Shown here piece by piece: positions 58,022 to 64,000 of a DNA stretch of 64,000 nt. Under the pieces are notes generated by a model. The model was not told the origin of the DNA. It was given only the letters and a program-made list of their open reading frames with translations, and searched no databases. The stretch's first letter is position 1. Each line of letters opens with the position of its first letter. The DNA is taken from positions 7,734,201-7,798,200 of the forward strand of contig OW204001.1 of assembly GCA_934047225.1 (NCBI GenBank), written 5' to 3'. Source of the stretch: Ypsolopha sequella. Its lineage: Eukaryota > Arthropoda > Insecta > Lepidoptera > Ypsolophidae. The position numbers and the translations under genes were made by a program.

Positions 58022-58648
58022 ATTTTTATATAATTGTTTTATCAGGTTTAGAATTAATTAGTTCATATAATAAATAAAAAGATATAATTTTTATCAATCA
58101 AATGTTTTATTTATTCATAACTCTTACTTACACTTTACACTTTGCACTTAAGTACACTTTAGTTAATATTTTCACCACTTTCTTGTATATGTTTGCTGGC
58201 CTCGAAACAAAAAATCAACTTACATTGCAAAACTGTGTGGTGTAGGTTTCACACAGGCTGAGACTTGTTTAATATCAAAAATGCTGACTATGTGAGAACA
58301 TCAAGATTGTTATCGTTTAGCATAAATGAAAACATGATATGTGCTGATCAAGTTCACACCTGCAGCTAATAGTACATCGAAGACAAAAAAAATGTTAGAT
58401 GCAGGAGAAATAAATAAAAAATATAACAATTTTATAATAATCAGTCTATTAATAGGTATCAAAAATTATTTTTCACTTATGTAATAGTAAAAATGTAAAA
58501 GTAATCTAAACAGTTAGTTATAAGTTCTAATTCTACAATAGAGTTTGAGTCTACATTAAATGCTAGTATACTTTTTAATATATTGTTATTTGAGATACAA
58601 TTTGTTTTCAAATATTTTGTTATTTTATTTATAAAGTTTAAAACAACT

Positions 58649-59347
58649 TCATAATCGTTTTGGAGTTTCTGAACTCTTTTTTGTTATACATAATAGTAGA
58701 TATTCATATAGGGCTATGAAAATAAAATTTATAAAAGTTAAAGAACATCGTTTTTCACAAAATAAGTATGTAAACGACTTAAGATTATAAATTTCACCAA
58801 CATAATATTTATACAAATCATCGGATATCATCTGCCATTCAACAAATGATAGAAATAATACATCTGTGTTCTTCTTTACTTTAACAAAAATTTTAAAATC
58901 TGATTCAGCATATAGTCCTGTTGTAATTTTAGTACCATTTCTGTGAATGTATGTATGTTTTGATACCATCACATCTCTCAAAAACCCTGCATCCATTTTG
59001 AAAAGTACTGCCCAAAATAGTAAATGATGGCCCCAAGATAGTGTTGATATATTATCTTTTAAAATTAATGTTTTGTTGTCCCTGCGTGATAATACCACCT
59101 TGTTAAGCTCCTGTGTAAATAACTGATGTTTTATTGACTTGAAATGTACGTTTGTCTTTCTGAGTTCCTTGCCACGTGATAAGACGTTATCATAATCTGA
59201 AAACTCTAGGTTTTTCGTGATACACTTTTTTGTACCTTTTGCTTTTTTTATTTCTTGACTTTCAGTTTTTATGCAGTACAATTTCGATTGCAATCCTACA
59301 AACTCCAATAAAATTTCACCTTCATGTTCATCTTTAAATAAACCGGG
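58649..59347 (-). pseudogene. Mirror copy: PolB C-terminal fragment plus second ORF
   Basis: Same content as 55684-56382 on the opposite strand, with Leu for Phe in the KTFILKD block. Also dead as a polymerase. Confidence 0.65.
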
Positions 59348-59505
59348 AACCTTTTTATTTGCTTAAGTGATACCAAATTTGTTATTTGCAAGATAAAAAA
59401 AAATACATTGTCATCTGATGATTCTAAAAGGTATTTGATATCGAATTCTACGGACACTTTATGGGGGCACTTTAGGATAAATTTATAATGATGCTTAAGT
59501 AACAT
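59296..59505 (-). CDS. Mirror copy of the 69-aa small ORF
   Basis: Identical translation to 55526-55735. No recognised domain. Confidence 0.2.
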   Translation of the reverse strand: MLLKHHYKFILKCPHKVSVEFDIKYLLESSDDNVFFFILQITNLVSLKQIKRFPVYLKMNMKVKFYWSL

Positions 59506-59615
59506 AATTATATATCATGAATAAAAATGTATTATTTAGTGAAGTTCTCGTGTATAGTTAAGTGATTTATTTATATGTTTAATATTTTTTTGAATTATAA
59601 CTTTTTTCATGTGTT

Positions 59616-61730
59616 ATGTTCAGTTATTTTTAAAATGCTTGGAGTTGTTTGGGTAGATTACACGATATTTTTTTTATTGTATTTAATTTGTGATATCTCT
59701 CTCCTGAGAGTATCGCTTGAATTGACAAGTCTATAAAACATTCTCAAAAGCTATAATTTCTTTTTTTGTTGTGAAAAAATAATTGTTGTATTCGTACTCG
59801 TATATTACAGTGCAATGTTATATTCGTTGTGTTATAAATAGTTATAACCAGATATGTCAAATATACAATCTTAATAAATAAAATTATACAATAAAAAGCA
59901 TGTGAACTATTAAATTGATTCATTTTATAAATAAAGTTGGAGAATATTTCGACAGTTTTTGAAGGAAACCAACAGGAAGTCATTTATCATTTTTAAATAG
60001 AAATTATAAGCAATGGATAATTGGATACATAGCACTAAGATTCTTCAAAGTATTTTAACTTCAGTATGTGGGGGAATATGCTTTGTTATTTATTTATTTT
60101 AAAATGGAAAGGTATTCTTTAGACTATTTTATTAATCTGTTTATAATGTTCAGTTATTTTCAAAATGCTTGGAGTTGTTTGGGTAGATTACACGATATTT
60201 TTTTTATTGTATTTAATTTGTGATATCTCTCTCCTGAGAGTATCGCTTGAATTGACAAGTCTATAAAACATTCTCAAAAGCTATAATTTCCTTTTTTTTT
60301 GTGAAAAAATAATTGTTGTATTCGTACTCGTATATTACAGTGCAATGTTATATTCGTTGTGTTATAAATAGTTATAACCAGATATGTCAAATATACAATC
60401 TTAATAAATAAAATTATACAATAAAAAGCATGTGAACTATTAAATTGATTCATTTTATAAATAAAGTTGGAGAATATTTAGACAGTTTTGGAAGGAACCC
60501 AACAGGAAGTCATTTATCATTTTTAAATAGAAATTATAAGCAATGGATAATTGGATACATAGCACTAAGATTCTTCAAAGTATTTTAACTTCAGTATGTG
60601 GGGGAATATGCTTTGTTATTTATTTATTTTAAAATGGAAAGGTATTCTGTAGACTATTTTATTAATCTGTTTATAATGTTCAGTTATTTTCAAAATGCTT
60701 GGAGTTGTTTGGGTAGATTACACGATTTTTTTTTTATTGTATCTAATTTGTGATATCTCTCTCCTGAGAGTATCGCTTGAATTGACAAGTCTATAAAACA
60801 TTCTCAAAAGCTATAATTTCTTTTTTTGTTGTGAAAAAATAATTGTTGTATTCGTACTCATATATTACAGTGCAATGTTATATTCGTTGTGTTATAAATA
60901 GTTATAACTAGATATGTCAAATATACAATCTTAATAAATAAAATTATACAATAAAAAGCATGTGAAGTATTAAATTGATTCATTTTATAAATAAAGTTGG
61001 AGAATATTTCGACAGTTTTTGAAGGAAACCAACAGGAAGTCATTTATCATTTTTAAATAGAAATTATAAGCAATGGATAATTGGATACATAGCACTAAGA
61101 TTCTTCAAAGTATTTTAACTTCAGTATGTGGGGGAATATGCTTTGTTATTTATTTATTTTAAAATGGAAAGGTATTCTTTAGACTATTTTATTAATCTGT
61201 TTATAATGTTCAGTTATTTTCAAAATGCTTGGAGTTGTTTGGGTAGATTACACGATATTTTTTTTATTGTATTTAATTTGTGATATCTCTCTCCTGAGAG
61301 TATCGCTTGAATTGACAAGTCTATAAAACATTCTCAAAAGCTATAATTTCCTTTTTTTTTTGTGAAAAAATAATTGTTGTATTCGTACTCGTATATTACA
61401 GTGCAATGTTATATTCGTTGTGTTATAAATAGTTATAACCAGATATGTCAAATATACAATCTTAATAAATAAAATTATACAATAAAAAGCATGTGAACTA
61501 TTAAATTGATTCATTTTATAAATAAAGTTGGAGAATATTTAGACAGTTTTGGAAGGAACCCAACAGGAAGTCATTTATCATTTTTAAATAGAAATTATAA
61601 GCAATGGATAATTGGATACATAGCACTAAGATTCTTCAAAGTATTTTAACTTCAGTATGTGGGGGAATATGCTTTGTTATTTATTTATTTTAAAATGGAA
61701 AGGTATTCTTTAGACTATTTTATTAATCTG
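59616..61730 (-). repeat. Mirror copy of the 530-bp A-B-A-B tandem array
   Basis: Four units in mirrored order, with the same A/B distinguishing bases, showing that the array formed before the arm was duplicated. Confidence 0.9.
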
Positions 61731-61901
61731 TTCGATCATGATAATACCATATTAAACGATTTTATGTTAAACTACTATTATAACAGATTGCTTTGATGAT
61801 ATTATAAATAAAAGATTATGTTATGTGATATGAGTTGTTTTATTTTGACTTAATAAACCTTATATGTGAGTAATATAAAAAAATATTAGTTGTAACGTAT
61901 T

Positions 61902-62528
61902 TTACATTAGTTTTACATTTTGACCGTATTTTATTTTCATGTAGTCGTAGTGAAATTGGTACATGAGTGTTTTGGATAAGTCTAGAATACAAAATGCGAG
62001 ATAAATTGGTTTGTTATAGACATGTTTTGTTTTTTTTTTAATTGGACCGCAATAAAATTTTTCGAAAACACAGTTCGGTTTTGATATCCCGGTCTGCTTG
62101 ACAGACTTGACGCACCCATTTTTTTTACCGTTGTTCTCCCAATGTGTTACAAGTTTGACATTAACCTTCTTTTCAACATTTTCCATCGTCTTACCGTAAA
62201 CAGAATTATTCATTAATTTATAGAAGTCTTTATCAAAAGCAGAAGTAGCCTGGGAACGATATTTAGTGTTTAAGTCTATATATTCTCTTAACCAAGGTTT
62301 CTGGTTGAATTGCTACACACGATGAACTTTTGTTAAAATTAATCCATGTTCTAGACATTGTATTAAGTTAACGTAGTGAATCACGTACTTTGATTTTAGA
62401 TTAAGACTTGTGATCAATCTTTCACCTGCATTATTTGAAGTTTTTATGAGCTCAGGACAGAAGGGTAAATCAGAGTGTGGATCATGTTTTTCAATGGGAT
62501 ATTCAAGATCAACTTCTAAGATAAATCC
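61902..62528 (-). pseudogene. Mirror copy: PolB central fragment
   Basis: Same motif B block and the same in-frame stop as 52503-53129, so the inactivating changes predate the inverted duplication. One silent-looking T/C difference lies in the CATGAT(C/T)CACAC region. Confidence 0.8.
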
Positions 62529-62621
62529 AAGTTGTTTTATTTTGACTTAATAAACCTTATATGTGAGCAATATAAAAATATTAGTTGTAACGTATTTTAC
62601 AAAAGTAAGGAAGTGAAACGA

Positions 62622-63272
62622 TTATTTTTTCATCTTTCCAAAATCAATAAAATAGCTCTTACATTTAGAGTTATCAGCTATAAACTTCGTAATTTTGTAT
62701 ACAATACTTTCACTCATTCGTTTAATTTCATCGTCAGGGGTTTTACTAACATATTTTACTCGAACTTCAGCATGTTTCCATTGTTCTTCATGTGGAATAT
62801 CACGGATCTTATGTAAATCAAATAACTCAATTTTTATAAGATGCGTAGCATTGTCTTCTTCTGATAATGCTATGTATTGTATACCATTTTCTTTAGGTTT
62901 CCCAACATTCGAACTGATTCCTCTCTTGATCTTTATTGGCACCTTTTTATCGAAAAACGCATCGATATTAGTATCAGGCTTTTGATTAATCTTCCTTTTC
63001 TTAGCTCTAGACGCCATTTCCTCCTCGAAGTTGGCTAAAGGGTCCTGAGCATAATAATATGGGTTCTGTCTAACTGGATCAAACACTTCATCTTCTTGCA
63101 CGTCATTGATATACAATTCCCTTGAATTCTGAAAACAAAACAAAAAAAAAATATATAAAACAACTAAAAACACAAAAATATGAAGAAAAGAAAATAAAGA
63201 ACCTGAGGAATCAAACTTGGTTATGAATAAAACGTAAAAAAATAAATAAAGATTCGTTATTCTTACCTCCAT
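62622..63272 (-). CDS. Mirror copy of the unknown 170-aa spliced gene
   Basis: Exon 1 at 63272-63267, intron 63266-63129 and exon 2 at 63128-62622, mirroring 51759-52409. KRGISS replaces KSGISS. The promoter is mirrored at 63411-63378. Confidence 0.55.
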   Translation of the reverse strand: MEVRITNLYLFFYVLFITKFDSSGSLFSFLHIFVFLVVLYIFFLFCFQNSRELYINDVQEDEVFDPVRQNPYYYAQDPLANFEEEMASRAKKRKINQKPDTNIDAFFDKKVPIKIKRGISSNVGKPKENGIQYIALSEEDNATHLIKIELFDLHKIRDIPHEEQWKHAEVRVKYVSKTPDDEIKRMSESIVYKITKFIADNSKCKSYFIDFGKMKK

Positions 63273-64000
63273 TTGTCCGTTTTTTATAGACTGACAGGGA
63301 TCAAAAACACCACTATAATAATAATAAAATAAGTCTTCTTTTATAAATAACAAAGTAAGTTCGAAAACTAGAACGAGACTGATAAGTCGTCAGAGATCTT
63401 TATCGCTTATAAAGACAATTTACATCGTTAATAAATGATATAGATAAACAAGTATCCTAATAATAAATGACATGCACATAAACCATTACTAAGTGAATAA
63501 TAACTTTGGAATTACTATAACAAAACTTTCGCGTTACTCATTTCATCATCAACAGAAAAGTAATGAGCTGAAACAATTATGTTTTCATCTTTCCAAAAAT
63601 CATTTTACCTGAAATCTAACTACTATCAGTTTTACTATGTCTATACCTCAGAACAATTTTATGACATCAATGGTCTATACTAATTTAGTAAACCTAAACG
63701 TGACCTGAGCATTGTTTTAGACGTTACTTCTACATATATGATTGACGTCAGTCACTGGACCAAAGTAAATCAACTTTTATATCCTGTAGTAACATTCATC
63801 TGGAGATATCTTCAAAACAAACCATACAATAATTGAATCATTTTAAACATATAATAAAATAATAACTTTGGCGTTTGTATAGAGAATTTGAAGAAAACTT
63901 GATATTCAGTAGGTACTAACATTTTTTTAGGAATGGGAGGTAAATCCACATTTTATAAAATTTCATGTTTAGAATGAGACAATATTAGAAAAGTGTCAGC

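Larger units (their letters stand above)
57855..63981 (-). mobile_element. Right 6127-bp arm of the giant inverted repeat
   Basis: Reverse complement of 51050-57176. Differences seen include Arg for Ser in the 170-aa protein, Leu for Phe in the PolB C-terminal frame, and single bases near 56770/58261, 56932/58099 and 51154/63877. The repeat ends at GAGACA (63981), 19 bp before the window edge. Confidence 0.9.

Overview
This is an AT-rich insect nuclear segment, most likely from a moth or butterfly (Lepidoptera). The evidence is two spliced or single-exon metazoan bHLH-Orange repressor genes in a background of interspersed repeats. These include a family beginning GGCCAAGTGCGAG and ending GGAACCCTAA that I know from lepidopteran genomes, many fold-back MITEs, Helitron-like and RTE-like fragments, and a Polinton-like element. 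No bacterial operon, CRISPR array or phage structure is present.

Two Notch-pathway genes anchor the window, both on the minus strand and about 34 kb apart. The first is a two-exon HES/E(spl)-type gene at 6516-8382 (404 aa, ending WRPW). The second is an apparently intronless E(spl)-type gene at 42332-43084 (250 aa, ending WRPW). Both 3' flanks carry the short antisense-regulation motifs typical of Notch target genes (K-box, GY-box, Brd-box). Upstream of the second gene are a TATA box, a proneural E-box/Su(H) cluster and a head-to-head Su(H) paired site with a 17-bp spacer. I infer a dispersed E(spl) locus that has been invaded by transposons.

Layout: 1-360 holds a possible first coding exon of a gene leaving the window on the left (minus strand). 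2.0-5.8 kb holds MITEs, a PIF/Harbinger-like ORF remnant, a U2-snRNA-like sequence and a decayed RTE reverse transcriptase. 6.0-9.2 kb is the HES gene with its 3' UTR and promoter side. 9.9-33.8 kb is a repeat graveyard: fold-back MITEs with identifiable target-site duplications (TSDs), nested insertions, a Helitron-like element, SINE/LINE pieces and a 231-bp MITE family flanked by CAG/CTG. 33.9-39.0 kb is a 1.32-kb direct duplication bracketing a 5'-truncated, non-coding LTR element. 39.5-45.8 kb is the E(spl) gene with its putative control region and a hAT-type MITE. 47-51 kb holds further repeats.

51.05-63.98 kb is the most unusual structure: an almost perfect inverted duplication with two 6127-bp arms around a 678-bp spacer. 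It is built from a decayed Polinton/adintovirus-like element. Each arm carries a spliced 170-aa unknown gene with a TATA/Inr promoter, a PolB fragment truncated before motif C, a four-unit 530-bp tandem array with alternating A/B units, and a C-terminal PolB piece fused to another ORF. The spacer holds a capsid-like fragment and the start of a 167-aa gene that the breakpoint cuts through. The arms differ at a handful of bases, so they are recent but not literally identical.
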